64,000 nucleotides of DNA from Clostridiaceae bacterium Marseille-Q4145 (GTDB lineage: Bacteria; Bacillota; Clostridia; Lachnospirales; Lachnospiraceae), in the NCBI GenBank assembly GCA_018223365.1, contig JAGTTP010000002.1, positions 248,001 through 312,000 on the forward strand. Reading direction: 5' to 3'. The notes beneath the pieces were generated by a model that had not been told where the DNA came from, searched no databases, and saw only the letters and a program-made list of their open reading frames with translations. The translations under genes were made by a program, and so were the position numbers. Positions 42,389 through 52,223 of this stretch are shown here, piece after piece (within the stretch, counting starts at the first letter, position 1; the number at the start of each line of letters is the position of its first letter).

Positions 42389-43609
42389 CTAGATATTTAC
42401 ACTAATGTTTTTCGGAGTATATCCATTCTCCTGCAGCGCTTTGATGATCCGCTGCTTGTGTTCGCTTCCAAATGCCTCCAGCGTAATCTTCAGCTCTACG
42501 GCTGCATTTCTGTTGATGCTGATGAACTGATTGTGATCCAGACGGATGACATTTCCCTGTTCTTTTGCAATGATGGATGCCACGCGCACCAGCTCACCCG
42601 GCTTATCCGGAAGGAGTACCGAGATGGAGAAAATACGATCTCTCTGAATCAGTCCGTGCTGTACCACAGAAGACATGGTGATAATATCCATATTGCCACC
42701 ACTTAAAATGCAGACAATTTTTTTATTTTTCACATTCAGATGCTTCAGGGCTGCCACGCTTAACAGTCCGGAGCCTTCCACGATCATCTTATGATTCTCT
42801 ACCATGTCAAGGAATGCAACGATCAGTTCATCATCCGGCACAGAAATGACCTGATCGATATTCTTCTGGATGTACGGGAAGATCTTTTCGCCCGGTTTTC
42901 TGACAGCGGTACCATCTGCGATGGTTGCACTGTGGTCAAGACAGATTACCTCGCCTTTTTTCAGAGACTGTTCCATACAGTTTGCACCGGTTGGCTCCAC
43001 ACCGATCACTTTAATCTTCGAATTCAGCATTTTTGCCAGCGTTGCCACACCAGATGCGAGTCCGCCTCCTCCGATGGGAACCAGAATGTAGTCTACCAGA
43101 GGAAGTTCCTTGAAAATCTCCATGGAAATGGTTCCCTGTCCGGTTGCCACATCCAAATCATCAAATGGATGAATAAAGGTATAGCCATGCTCCTTGGAAA
43201 GCTCAACTGCATGCGCGCATGCCTCATCATAATCATTTCCGTAGAGAACAACCTCTGCACCATACTCTTTGGTATGATTTACTTTAATCAGCGGTGTTGT
43301 GGTCGGCATTACGATAACAGCTTTGCAGCCATACTCTCTTGCCGCATAGGCTACTCCCTGGGCATGGTTTCCTGCTGATGCAGTAATCAGTCCTTTCTGA
43401 CGGTCTTCCTCACTTAAGGTGCTGATCTTATAGTAGGCCCCACGGATTTTAAAAGCGCCGGTCTTCTGCATATTTTCCGGTTTCAGATATACCTTGTTTC
43501 CGGTCTGTTCGCTGAAGCACTGACTGTACATCAAGCCGGTCTTATTAGTGACCTTACCCACAATCTCGCAGGCCTCCTCAAATTTTTCCAAAGTCATTTT
43601 GTCTGCCAT
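42389..43609 (-). CDS. ilvA: Threonine ammonia-lyase with C-terminal ACT domain
   Basis: A 406-residue pyridoxal-phosphate enzyme that converts threonine to 2-oxobutanoate and ammonia. The PLP lysine is in TGAFKIRGAYYKI, and the glycine-rich phosphate loop is VPIGGGGLASG. Residues about 325-406 form a single ACT-like domain (LLPDKPGELVRVASIIAKEQ), as in the short biosynthetic/catabolic type. The name tdcB could apply equally well. It starts 50 bp after ftsY and is followed by a C_GCAxxG protein and homoserine dehydrogenase, so synthesis and breakdown of threonine are encoded side by side. Confidence 0.93.
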   Translation of the reverse strand: MADKMTLEKFEEACEIVGKVTNKTGLMYSQCFSEQTGNKVYLKPENMQKTGAFKIRGAYYKISTLSEEDRQKGLITASAGNHAQGVAYAAREYGCKAVIVMPTTTPLIKVNHTKEYGAEVVLYGNDYDEACAHAVELSKEHGYTFIHPFDDLDVATGQGTISMEIFKELPLVDYILVPIGGGGLASGVATLAKMLNSKIKVIGVEPTGANCMEQSLKKGEVICLDHSATIADGTAVRKPGEKIFPYIQKNIDQVISVPDDELIVAFLDMVENHKMIVEGSGLLSVAALKHLNVKNKKIVCILSGGNMDIITMSSVVQHGLIQRDRIFSISVLLPDKPGELVRVASIIAKEQGNVIRLDHNQFISINRNAAVELKITLEAFGSEHKQRIIKALQENGYTPKNISVNI

Positions 43610-43659
43610 TGGTGTTTCCTCCTGTTGTAAAATGTGTGTTGTATTTGCGAAAATATATA

Positions 43660-44598
43660 TTAGTCTTCGGTCTCGGTCAGGAACAGTGCATTTACAAATG
43701 TGTCTGCATCAAATTTCTGTAAATCATCAATATGTTCTCCGACACCGATGTACTTCACGGGAATATTGAGTTCGGACTGAATTGCCACCGCGATTCCACC
43801 CTTGGCGGTTCCGTCCAGTTTCGTCAGGATGATTCCGGTCAGGTCAGCCACCTCGCCAAACTGTCTTGCCTGCTCCAGCGCATTCTGACCGGTGGTTCCG
43901 TCCAGAACAACCAGAGTCTCACGGTAAGCATCCGGGAACTCCCTCTCAATAATGCGGTCGATCTTCTTCAGCTCTTCCATCAGATTCTTCTTATTATGAA
44001 GTCTGCCTGCTGTATCAATCAACAAAACGTCTGCTTTTCTGGCTTTTGCCGCACATACAGCATCGTAAACCACAGATGCCGGATCTGCACCTTCGCTGCC
44101 GCCGATAATCTCCACGCCTGCGCGGTTCGCCCACTCGGTGAGCTGCTCGCCTGCTGCCGCGCGGAACGTATCTGCTGCCGCCAGAATGACTTTTCTCCCC
44201 TGGTCTTTGAGCTTTCCGGCCAGTTTTCCAACGGAAGTAGTCTTACCGACACCATTGACACCGATCACCAGCACAACGGAAGTCCGATGTTCAAACTCAT
44301 AGGCAGTCTCACCTACCTGCATCTGTTCTTTAATGCTGTTGATCAGAAGTTCCTTGCATTCCTGCGGGTTCTTAATATGCTGCTCTTTTACTTTCTGTTT
44401 CAGATTGGCAATAATTGCGGTAGTCGCATTGATGCCGATATCACCCATGACAAGAATCTCTTCGATCTCGTCATAAAAATCATCGTCAATATCCGAAAAT
44501 CCGCTGAAAATAGCGTCCATGCCAGACACAATGTTATTTCTGGTCTTTGTCAGACCCTCTGCCAGACGTCTGAAAAAACCTTTTCTCTCCTCTGCCAT
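43660..44598 (-). CDS. ftsY: Signal recognition particle receptor FtsY
   Basis: A 312-residue SRP GTPase with the N and G domains and only a short acidic N-terminus, as usual in Gram-positives. The motifs GVNGVGKTTSVGKLA, DTAGRLHNK, TKLDGTAKGG and the closing GVGEHIDDLQKFD are intact. It docks ribosome-nascent chain complexes carried by Ffh at the membrane. It begins 12 bp after smc in the conserved rnc-smc-ftsY order. Confidence 0.97.
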   Translation of the reverse strand: MAEERKGFFRRLAEGLTKTRNNIVSGMDAIFSGFSDIDDDFYDEIEEILVMGDIGINATTAIIANLKQKVKEQHIKNPQECKELLINSIKEQMQVGETAYEFEHRTSVVLVIGVNGVGKTTSVGKLAGKLKDQGRKVILAAADTFRAAAGEQLTEWANRAGVEIIGGSEGADPASVVYDAVCAAKARKADVLLIDTAGRLHNKKNLMEELKKIDRIIEREFPDAYRETLVVLDGTTGQNALEQARQFGEVADLTGIILTKLDGTAKGGIAVAIQSELNIPVKYIGVGEHIDDLQKFDADTFVNALFLTETED

Positions 44599-44610
44599 AA
44601 CATTTTCCTC

Positions 44611-47600
44611 CTATTTATCCAGATCATTTTCAATCAGATTGACCGATACCAGAGTGGATACACCCTTCTCCTGCATGGTGATACCATACAGCCGGTCTGC
44701 CGCATTCATCGTACCACGTCTGTGGGTGATAACAATAAACTGCGTATCTTTGGTAAGCTTATGTAAATATTTCGCAAAACGATCAACGTTGGAATCGTCC
44801 AGTGCTGCCTCGATCTCGTCCAGAAGACAGAAAGGAGACGGCTTTAAGTTCTGAATGGCAAACAAAAGCGCAATGGCGGTCAGTGCCTTCTCTCCACCGG
44901 AAAGCTGCATCATGTTCTGCAGTTTCTTTCCAGGCGGCTGAGAAATAATCCGGATACCGGTCTCCAGCACATCATCCTCGTCGATCAGCTCCAGTGTACC
45001 TTTTCCTCCGCCAAACAGTTCTTTGAACGCCTTGTCAAACTCTGTCTGTATCAGTACAAACTGTTCTTTGAACTGCCGTTTCATACCTTCGTCCAGCTCG
45101 TGAATGACTTGTTTCAATGCCTCCTCTGCTTCCTGCAGGTCAGTTCTCTGACCATTCATGAAGGTATAACGTTCGGAAATCTCTTTGTAATCATCAATGG
45201 CATTCACATTGACATTTCCAAGGCCTTTGATCTCCTCTTTCACCTGTCCGCAGTTCTTCTTCAGATCCGCAAGATTATTATATTCCTCATTTCTGAATGG
45301 AAGCGCTGCATTATAGGTCAGTTCATATTCTGACCACATATGGTTCATGAGGCTCTCAGAATTCTCATCGAGCTTCTCTTTCTGACTGTCAATACGGAAC
45401 AATTCTTTATCCAGCTCGTTCATACGAGTGGATAATTCTTCTCTCTTTCCAAAAAAAGATTTGTGGGAAGCTGACTGTTCTTCCTTCTGCTTCTGCAGCT
45501 CTGCCGTCTTTTCTTCCAGTCCGGTTACTTTTGCTTTCAGAGCTTCCATCTCCTGCTTCAAAGCTCCAATGCCTGCTTCCCGGCTTCTGGTATCCTCTTC
45601 TGCCTGTTCTCTATTCTCAGTCAGCTGACGCTCTTCTTCCCTCAGTCGGCGAAGCTCGCTGTCCACGCGATTCAGATTAGAAGCCGTAAACTCTGCTTTC
45701 TGCCGGATGGAAGCCGTATTCAGATGGATCTCTTCCAATTCTCTTGCTGCTGTTGTCTCCTGCTCCCGGTCTTCGTCCAGACGTTTCTGGTAAGTCTCCA
45801 CCGCAAACGTATGCGCCTTCTCCATCGCCTCAGAATCTTTCAGTTCTGTCTGATTCTGTTTCTTTAACTCTGCAATCTCCTTCGTCTGATGAAGCAGATC
45901 CTCTTCTTCTTTCTGTAATGCAGCTAGTCCGCTTCCAGCTGCTTCTTTTTGTGCCTGCAGCTGTTCTGCATTCAGGCGGGCGGTATTCTCCCGCACCTTA
46001 ATCTCCTGCAATGCTGCCGCACACTGGTCAAGCTGTGAATAGCAGCTGCTTCTCTCATTCTGGAATTCCACCAGCTTTGTTCTGACTGCTTCCAGTGTTT
46101 TTTTCGACTGTTCGACTTTCTCCCGCAGTTCGTCAATCTCACGATTTCTGCTCAAGAGGCTGCTGCTGTTACGGAAGGAACCTCCAGTCATGGAACCTCC
46201 TGGATTTAAGGATTCTCCTTCCAGTGTTACAATTCGCAGCATATGATGATATTTTCTCTGCAGGGCAATCGCATGATCAATCTGATCCACCACCAGCGTC
46301 CTGCCAAGAAGCTGCGCCATAATATTCCGGTATCTGGCATCGGTCTGCACCAGCGTGTGGGCAAGACCAATCACGCCCGGCTCTTTTAATGCCTGTAGAT
46401 TTTTAAATTCCTGCACATTTCTAACTGCGGTCAGCGGTAAAAATGTCACCCGGCCAAAACGGTTCTGTTTCAGATACTGGATCAGGCGTTTTGCTGTCTC
46501 CTCATCCTCTGTAACTACATTCTGAATACTTCCGCCAAGTGCAGTCTCAATAGCAGTTTCATAGGTTTTTTCCGTCTGAATCAGGTCTGCGACCACGCCG
46601 CAGATGCCCTGCTCCTTACTTTTCTGCTCCATGACTTTACGGATACTTCCACCATAACCGTCATAGCGCTCCGCCAGATTCTGTAAGGATTCCAGCCTGG
46701 ATGCTTCTCTATGATAAGCGGTCTGTCCATCTTCCAGACGTTTCCGGCTGATGGTAATCTGCTGCTGCAATGCCTCAATCCGCTTTTCCAGCTCCTGGCG
46801 CTCTGTATCCTTTTTCTTAAGTTCCTGCCGGACATCTGACAGTTCCTGCTGACGTGCCTGCAGCAGTTCATCCTGTCCCATCTCCTCACTCTTCATCTGA
46901 ATGAGTTTCTGGTTTACTTCTGCCTTCCGGATCTGGATCTGTTCCGTCATGGCGTCATATCTCTGTAATTTTCCCTTAATGGACGCGCGGTTATTCAGAA
47001 GAGCCATAATCTCGTTCTTGCTGTTCTCCATGTTGGTCTGATTGTCCGAAATCCGCTGCTGAATGGATGCCAGGCGGGATTCTGCCTCTTCCTGCACCTT
47101 CTGTGCCTGTGCCAGCTGTACGTCCAGATCCTGCTTTTCTTCCAGGATCTTTCCACGCTCTTCCTGACGGGTCTCAATCTCCTGCCCGATGCTCTCCATG
47201 CGCTCCTGATAATGCTTCGTGCTCAGGCGTGCAGAACGGACCTGTTCTTCCAGAACGGCAATCTGTCCCTTCATCTGCTGCTTTTCTACGCGGGTCTGGG
47301 AGGCTTCTTCCTTCGCGCTGTCAATCTTACGCTCAACCGCTTCCAGCTCCTGCTCAATACGCTCATATTCCAACTTTGTATTTTCAAAAGCCCCACGGGT
47401 CTCATCGAGATCTTCCTGAGCAATTTTTCTGGCCTCTTCCAGTTTCTGAAGACCGGCCTTTGTCTGCTCCATCTCCATAAGGAAAATCTGAACCTCATAT
47501 TCTTTCAGAGTTTCCCGTTTTTTCAGATATTCCTTTGCTTTCTCTGACTGGCGCTCCAAGGGGCCTAACTGTTTTTCCAGCTCGGAGAGAATGTCATTGA

Positions 47601-48171
47601 CACGAAGAAGGTTCTGTTTTTCATCTTCCAGCTTTTTCTCCGCGGTCTTCTTGCGCTTCTTGAATTTTACAATACCGGTAGCCTCATCAAAAAGCTCTCT
47701 GGCTTCTTCTGGTTTGGTACTCAAAATACGGTCAATCTGGCCCTGTCCGATAATGGAATAGCCCTCTTTACCGATACCGGTATCGTAGAACATTTCCTGA
47801 ATGTCCTTCAGTCTGCAGACCGTTCCATTCAAAAGATATTCACTCTCACCGGAACGATATAACCGTCTGGTAACCGTCACCTCTTCATAGGCAACTGCCA
47901 GCTTGTGGTCGGAATTATCCATGGTAATGGCAACCGATGCAAAACTCAAAGGTTTGCGGTTCTCGGTTCCGGAGAAAATGACGTCCTGCATGGTACCGCC
48001 ACGGAGCTGCTTCACACGCTGCTCACCCAATACCCAGCGGACCGCATCGGCGACATTACTTTTTCCTGAACCATTTGGGCCCACGATTCCGGTAATTCCG
48101 TTATGAAATTCAAATACGATCTTGTTCGCGAAGGATTTGAATCCCTGCACCTCTATACTCTTTAAATACAT
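44611..48171 (-). CDS. smc: Chromosome segregation protein SMC
   Basis: A 1186-residue SMC of standard length. The N-terminal Walker A is GIVGPNGSGKSNVADAVRW. Two long coiled coils surround a hinge (about 515-660, with GSIQNVVTEDEETAKRLIQY). The C-terminal head has the signature LSGGEKALTAIALLFA and Walker B PSPFCLLDEIEAALDD. It works with ScpA/ScpB to condense and segregate the chromosome. The start overlaps the rnc end by 10 bp. Confidence 0.98.
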   Translation of the reverse strand: MYLKSIEVQGFKSFANKIVFEFHNGITGIVGPNGSGKSNVADAVRWVLGEQRVKQLRGGTMQDVIFSGTENRKPLSFASVAITMDNSDHKLAVAYEEVTVTRRLYRSGESEYLLNGTVCRLKDIQEMFYDTGIGKEGYSIIGQGQIDRILSTKPEEARELFDEATGIVKFKKRKKTAEKKLEDEKQNLLRVNDILSELEKQLGPLERQSEKAKEYLKKRETLKEYEVQIFLMEMEQTKAGLQKLEEARKIAQEDLDETRGAFENTKLEYERIEQELEAVERKIDSAKEEASQTRVEKQQMKGQIAVLEEQVRSARLSTKHYQERMESIGQEIETRQEERGKILEEKQDLDVQLAQAQKVQEEAESRLASIQQRISDNQTNMENSKNEIMALLNNRASIKGKLQRYDAMTEQIQIRKAEVNQKLIQMKSEEMGQDELLQARQQELSDVRQELKKKDTERQELEKRIEALQQQITISRKRLEDGQTAYHREASRLESLQNLAERYDGYGGSIRKVMEQKSKEQGICGVVADLIQTEKTYETAIETALGGSIQNVVTEDEETAKRLIQYLKQNRFGRVTFLPLTAVRNVQEFKNLQALKEPGVIGLAHTLVQTDARYRNIMAQLLGRTLVVDQIDHAIALQRKYHHMLRIVTLEGESLNPGGSMTGGSFRNSSSLLSRNREIDELREKVEQSKKTLEAVRTKLVEFQNERSSCYSQLDQCAAALQEIKVRENTARLNAEQLQAQKEAAGSGLAALQKEEEDLLHQTKEIAELKKQNQTELKDSEAMEKAHTFAVETYQKRLDEDREQETTAARELEEIHLNTASIRQKAEFTASNLNRVDSELRRLREEERQLTENREQAEEDTRSREAGIGALKQEMEALKAKVTGLEEKTAELQKQKEEQSASHKSFFGKREELSTRMNELDKELFRIDSQKEKLDENSESLMNHMWSEYELTYNAALPFRNEEYNNLADLKKNCGQVKEEIKGLGNVNVNAIDDYKEISERYTFMNGQRTDLQEAEEALKQVIHELDEGMKRQFKEQFVLIQTEFDKAFKELFGGGKGTLELIDEDDVLETGIRIISQPPGKKLQNMMQLSGGEKALTAIALLFAIQNLKPSPFCLLDEIEAALDDSNVDRFAKYLHKLTKDTQFIVITHRRGTMNAADRLYGITMQEKGVSTLVSVNLIENDLDK

Positions 48172-48857
48172 ATGTCCTTTCCTGTCAGGGCATGATAAGC
48201 AGCTTCCTGTTCCGCCGCTTTTTTCGTGCGTCCGCAGCCGCGTCCAATCACCTTCTCGCCCAGCCTTGCCTCTACAATAAACTCTTTCAGATGATCCGGT
48301 CCTTCTTCTCCGACCAGCTCATAATGCAGGGGTTCTCCATGATGCGCCTGCACGCGCTCCTGTAAAATGGTCTTGCTATCAAAAAAGAGCTTCTTATGCT
48401 CCAGATCATTCAGCACGAATTTTGTGATAAACTCTTTTGCGCTAGTAAAACCACCATCCAGGTGAATAGCTCCGATCAGTGCTTCAAATGCATCCGATGT
48501 GATAGACGCACGCAGTCTGCCGCCACTCTGCTCTTCTCCTTTTCCCAGAAGAATATAATCTCCCAGCGGAATACTCTTTGCACAAAATGCCAGACTCTGC
48601 TCACATACGATACTCGCTCTGGTCTTAGTTGCATCGCCCTCCGGCATCTCCGGATAATTTTCAAATAAGTACTCACTGGTGGTCAGCTCCAGCACCGCAT
48701 CTCCTAAAAATTCCAGGCGTTCATTGCTGTTCAGTCTGCCCATGTGATGTTCATTGGCATAGGAACTGTGTCTCATGGAATGCTCCAAAAGCTCTTTGTC
48801 ATGAAAAGTATATCCAATTTTTTCTTCCAGTTCTTCTAAATGTTTTCTGATATCCAT
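48162..48857 (-). CDS. rnc: Ribonuclease III
   Basis: A 231-residue double-strand-specific RNase that processes rRNA precursors and other RNAs. The catalytic signature NERLEFLGDAVLEL lies near residue 43 and the second acidic site (DAFEALIGAIHLD) near 120; a double-stranded RNA-binding domain occupies the last 75 residues (GRTKKAAEQEAAYHAL). The gene overlaps smc. A terminator separates it from acpP upstream. Confidence 0.97.
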   Translation of the reverse strand: MDIRKHLEELEEKIGYTFHDKELLEHSMRHSSYANEHHMGRLNSNERLEFLGDAVLELTTSEYLFENYPEMPEGDATKTRASIVCEQSLAFCAKSIPLGDYILLGKGEEQSGGRLRASITSDAFEALIGAIHLDGGFTSAKEFITKFVLNDLEHKKLFFDSKTILQERVQAHHGEPLHYELVGEEGPDHLKEFIVEARLGEKVIGRGCGRTKKAAEQEAAYHALTGKDICI

Positions 48858-48884
48858 CTCTTTCCGTCTCCGGTCTTATAATGT

Positions 48885-48914
48885 AAAAAAGCCCCTTACA
48901 TGAAAGGGGCTTTT
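48885..48914 (-). terminator. Terminator between acpP and rnc
   Basis: AAAAGCCCCUU pairs with AAGGGGCUUUUUU around a UCAUGU loop on the minus strand. The hairpin is nearly symmetrical with A and U runs on both sides. It splits the plsX-acpP from the rnc-smc-ftsY transcript, fully or partly. Confidence 0.85.
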
Positions 48915-48921
48915 CGTTTGT

Positions 48922-49161
48922 CTAGTTTATTGCATTTTTAATCTGCTCAACAGCATCCCCGACTGATACGATCTTCTCAGCGTCCTCGTTTGAAATCTCA
49001 ATATCAAATTCCTCTTCGATGCCCATAATAATCTGAAATACATCCAGGGAATCTGCCCCAAGATCATCCACAAAAGTGGTCTCCATTGTAATCTCATCCG
49101 CATCCACATTTAATACTTCTGCAATGATTTCCCGTAATTTGTCAAATTCCATGATCTTCAT
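48922..49161 (-). CDS. acpP: Acyl carrier protein (fatty acid synthesis)
   Basis: A 79-residue acidic protein with the canonical phosphopantetheine site LGADSLDVFQIIMGIEEEF. It carries acyl chains for fatty acid and phospholipid synthesis. It starts 6 bp after plsX in the classical plsX-acpP-rnc order, and is clearly the housekeeping copy as opposed to the one at 34 kb. Confidence 0.97.
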   Translation of the reverse strand: MKIMEFDKLREIIAEVLNVDADEITMETTFVDDLGADSLDVFQIIMGIEEEFDIEISNEDAEKIVSVGDAVEQIKNAIN

Positions 49162-49167
49162 TCCTTC

Positions 49168-50181
49168 CTAGTTTTCTTCCGCCTGGATTCCGGCCTTAAT
49201 CTTATCGTTCATCCCCTGCTTCGTAAACGTCACACACTGGATGATGGAATTTCGCACTTCCACTGCTTTAGAACTTCCATGGGTCTTTACAACCAGACCT
49301 TTCAGTCCCAGCATCGGTGCGCCTCCGTACTGACTGGTGTCGAAACGCTTTAATGTCTCCTTCAGCGCCGGTTTTACAAGAAGTGCACCGATCTTACTGC
49401 GCAGAGTTGACAACATTCCTTTCTTCACCATGGAAATCAGCGTTGCGCCAACTCCCTCATAGAGTTTCAGGATAATATTCCCGGCAAATGCCTCGCATAC
49501 AATAACATCCGCATATCCCGACGGAATGTCGCGGGCCTCGATACTTCCTATAAAATTAATATCCTTACACTCCTTCAAAAGTGGGAACGTCTCTTTTACA
49601 AGTGCGTTGCCTTTTTCTTCCTCAGCACCGATATTCACAATCGCTACTCTCGGATTCCGAATGCCCATTACATTCTCCATATAGATGGAACCCATCTTCG
49701 CGAACTGCACCAGATGGGAAGGTCTTGCATCTACATTGGCTCCGCAGTCAATTAACAGGGAAGCTCCCTTCTCGGTAGGCAACAGCGGTGCAAGAGGCGG
49801 TCTTTCCACTCCCTTGATTCTTCCCACAATCAGCTGGCCACCAACCAGAACGGCTCCGGTACTTCCGGCTCCTACAAAAGCATCTGCTTCTCCGTTCTTC
49901 ACCAGTTTCATGGCAACCACAATGGATGAATCCTTCTTACTGCGGATCGCCTGTACCGGCGGTTCTGCCATCTCAATCACTTCCGAGGCATTCACAACCT
50001 CCAGTCTTGACTCATCATAGGAATATTTCTGAAGCTCCGCGCGTACCGTCTGCTCCTGTCCTACCAGAATCACCTTCAGGTCTTTCCGAATTTCAAGCGC
50101 TTCTACGGCACCTTTCACGATTTCCAGCGGCGCATTGTCTCCGCCCATAGCATCGACTGCCACTCTTACAAGCTCCTGCAT
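49168..50181 (-). CDS. plsX: Phosphate acyltransferase PlsX
   Basis: A 337-residue enzyme that makes acyl-phosphate from acyl-ACP for phosphatidic acid synthesis. Family motifs are visible: VAVDAMGGDNAP at the start, GAGSTGAVLVGG, LIDCGANVDARP and GLKGLVVKTHGSS. Preceded by GAGGAGAG. It is the first gene of the block plsX-acpP-rnc-smc-ftsY and is separated from PTS genes upstream by a terminator. Confidence 0.97.
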   Translation of the reverse strand: MQELVRVAVDAMGGDNAPLEIVKGAVEALEIRKDLKVILVGQEQTVRAELQKYSYDESRLEVVNASEVIEMAEPPVQAIRSKKDSSIVVAMKLVKNGEADAFVGAGSTGAVLVGGQLIVGRIKGVERPPLAPLLPTEKGASLLIDCGANVDARPSHLVQFAKMGSIYMENVMGIRNPRVAIVNIGAEEEKGNALVKETFPLLKECKDINFIGSIEARDIPSGYADVIVCEAFAGNIILKLYEGVGATLISMVKKGMLSTLRSKIGALLVKPALKETLKRFDTSQYGGAPMLGLKGLVVKTHGSSKAVEVRNSIIQCVTFTKQGMNDKIKAGIQAEEN

Positions 50182-50248
50182 GCTCTCTCCTCCTTATCGT
50201 CTATATCATAATACGAAAACCCCTTCATGAAGTCAATACTTTCACTGC

Positions 50249-50296
50249 AAAAAAAAGGAAAACCCACAGGGCAGCCATGCGCCTTATGGATTTTCC
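50249..50296 (-). terminator. Terminator after the EIIA gene
   Basis: On the minus strand GGGAAAAUCCAUAAGG pairs, with mismatches, with CCCUGUGGGUUUUCC and is followed by eight U. It closes the PTS transcript before plsX. Confidence 0.85.
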
Positions 50297-50320
50297 CATA
50301 ACCATCTTTGTTTTCAGTTT

Positions 50321-50806
50321 TTACCAGGTCGCGATAATCGTTTCTCCTGCTTTTGCAGCAATTCCGGTCTGATAGTTTATGCCTGCTGTCTGCTCTCCAT
50401 CCATGACAATCTGCATGACTTCCATACAATATCCTTTATCTTCCATAGCTTTCCGGTCAAAGTGAATCAGCTGATCCCCTTTCCTCACTTTATCGCCATT
50501 CTTTACAAAAATCTCAAAGCCTTCGCCGTTGAGTTGCACCGTATCCACACCAATATGAATCAGCACTTCCACGCCACTTTGCAATTCCAGACCAATTGCA
50601 TGATTGCTTCCGTCCATGGTTGCTGTAATGGTTCCGTCATCCGGAGCCACAATGAGCTCTCCTTCCGGATGAATCACCACTCCACCGCCAAGGGCACAGG
50701 ATGAAAACACAGGATCTGTAGCCTCGTTCATCGGGACAACCTGTCCATCTGCCACTGCTGCCATCTCGCGCTTCGGTGCACTTTTTTTCTTAAAAAACTG
50801 AAACAT
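50321..50806 (-). CDS. PTS glucose-family EIIA protein (free-standing)
   Basis: A 161-residue EIIA of the glucose (Crr-like) family, which passes phosphate from HPr to an EIIB. Both histidines are present: SNHAIGLELQSG and the phospho-acceptor in VEVLIHIGVDTVQL. The GDKVRKGDQLIHFD and IIATW segments complete the fold. It probably serves the EIICB at 52-53 kb and may also serve the EIIC gene just upstream. Sequence alone does not give the sugar. Confidence 0.94.
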   Translation of the reverse strand: MFQFFKKKSAPKREMAAVADGQVVPMNEATDPVFSSCALGGGVVIHPEGELIVAPDDGTITATMDGSNHAIGLELQSGVEVLIHIGVDTVQLNGEGFEIFVKNGDKVRKGDQLIHFDRKAMEDKGYCMEVMQIVMDGEQTAGINYQTGIAAKAGETIIATW

Positions 50807-50907
50807 CTTTCTTCCTCCTGACTCGTTATCGTCAAACTTCTCCCTTAGTACTTATCCTCTCCAGTATAGCAAAGCCTTACTACCGCGTCTATTCATTATT
50901 TCCGGTA

Positions 50908-52080
50908 TTATATGGAAGATTTTGTCTTCTCCGGTTCTTCCCTTCCCGGCGTATGCAGCCGGAACTTCTTGATACAGAACCGGAACAACACATAATAAAG
51001 AATTCCGCTGAAAATTCCTACCGGCCATAGAAGCCATGGATTTTCTGTCATAGGTGCATTCAGGCACAGGAGATAATCCAGAAGACCTGCGCTGAAGTTA
51101 AATCCAATCCGAAGCGGAAGCTCTGCACAAATAAATCCAATCAGTCCTGTAAGAAATGCATGAATCAAAAACAATCCCGGAGCCAGAAACATAAATGAAA
51201 ATTCCAGCGGTTCTGTTACACCTGTCACTACCGAACAAATAGATGCCGTCAAAAGGAGTCCCCCTGCCATCTTCTTCTGTTCTGGCAGTGCCGTATGGTA
51301 CATAGCCAGTGCCGCACCCGGCAGTCCGAAAATCATAACCGGAAAAAATCCTGTCATGTACATTCCCGTCTGCCCATAGATTCCTGTTCCATCCCAAAAC
51401 CGTTTCAAATCAGAAATACCGGCCATGTCAAACCATAAAACAGAATTCAATGCATGATGAAATCCAGTAGGGATTAAAAGCCGGTTCAAAAATGCATAAA
51501 TCCCCACTCCCAATGATCCGGTCTCCACCAGCGATTCTCCCAGATAGACACAGATTTCGTACAGCTGCGGCCAGATAAACATCAGCAAAACAGAAACCAC
51601 AGATGCATAAAAAGAAGCTGCCAGCACTGCAGCTCTTCTTCCGCCGAAAGCCGCAAAGGGTCCAGGGAAATGGCAAAAACGATATTTATTGATACAGGAT
51701 GCTCCGATAAGACCACATAAAATTCCCACCAGCTGATTATCAATATGGGCAAAAGCAGAAAGATCCGTTTGATTTCCTGTTAACACACGAATATTCTCCG
51801 CAGTCAGCACCTGCTGAATGACCAGCCAGCTGACCACACCAGCAAGAGCAGCAGTTCCATCCTGTTCATCTGCCATTCCCACCGCTACCCCCAGTGTGAA
51901 CAGAAGGCTCATATGATCAATAAGAATTGAGCCTGCCTTTACCAGAATCTGCGAAATCAGATAGCTGTCTCCGTGTCCAACCGGATCCATCCAGAACCCA
52001 ATTCCCATTAAAAGACCTGCCACCGGAAGGCAGGCTACTGGCAGCATCAGAGACTTTCCCAGACGATATGCATATTTCAT
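50908..52080 (-). CDS. PTS glucose-family EIIC permease lacking an EIIB domain
   Basis: A 390-residue membrane protein, clearly related to the EIIC part of the neighbouring EIICB (opening LGKSLMLPVACLPVAGLLMGIG, the FLNRLLIPTGFHHALNSVLWFD helix and the GVTEPLEFSFMFLAPGLF loop). It stops about 20 residues after the last helix, so it has no EIIB cysteine domain. It must borrow EIIB from elsewhere or serve in sensing. A strong promoter of its own and AGGGGGA before the start show that it is expressed separately. Confidence 0.92.
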   Translation of the reverse strand: MKYAYRLGKSLMLPVACLPVAGLLMGIGFWMDPVGHGDSYLISQILVKAGSILIDHMSLLFTLGVAVGMADEQDGTAALAGVVSWLVIQQVLTAENIRVLTGNQTDLSAFAHIDNQLVGILCGLIGASCINKYRFCHFPGPFAAFGGRRAAVLAASFYASVVSVLLMFIWPQLYEICVYLGESLVETGSLGVGIYAFLNRLLIPTGFHHALNSVLWFDMAGISDLKRFWDGTGIYGQTGMYMTGFFPVMIFGLPGAALAMYHTALPEQKKMAGGLLLTASICSVVTGVTEPLEFSFMFLAPGLFLIHAFLTGLIGFICAELPLRIGFNFSAGLLDYLLCLNAPMTENPWLLWPVGIFSGILYYVLFRFCIKKFRLHTPGREEPEKTKSSI

Positions 52081-52126
52081 AACCGGTATTCCCCCTGTTT
52101 TCTTTACTGAAAACCTTTATTTTTTT

Positions 52127-52155
52127 ATCATACCAAATCTGGTAAAAGCTGTCAA
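52127..52155 (-). promoter_or_regulatory. Strong sigma-A promoter of the EIIC gene
   Basis: On the minus strand TTGACA (52150-52155) and TATGAT (52127-52132) with a 17-bp spacer; only one base off consensus. The -35 box directly abuts the terminator of the upstream EIICB gene. Confidence 0.85.
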
Positions 52156-52185
52156 ACAAAGAGAAGGCCCCGGTTTCCCGGAGCC
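52156..52185 (-). terminator. Terminator after the EIICB gene
   Basis: On the minus strand GGCUCCGG pairs with CCGGGGCC around a GAAA tetraloop (one G-U pair), followed by a U-rich tract UUCUCUUUGUUU. Confidence 0.75.
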
Positions 52186-52223
52186 CACCTTTGGATATAT
52201 GTGTTTTAGGATAGTGGATATAA

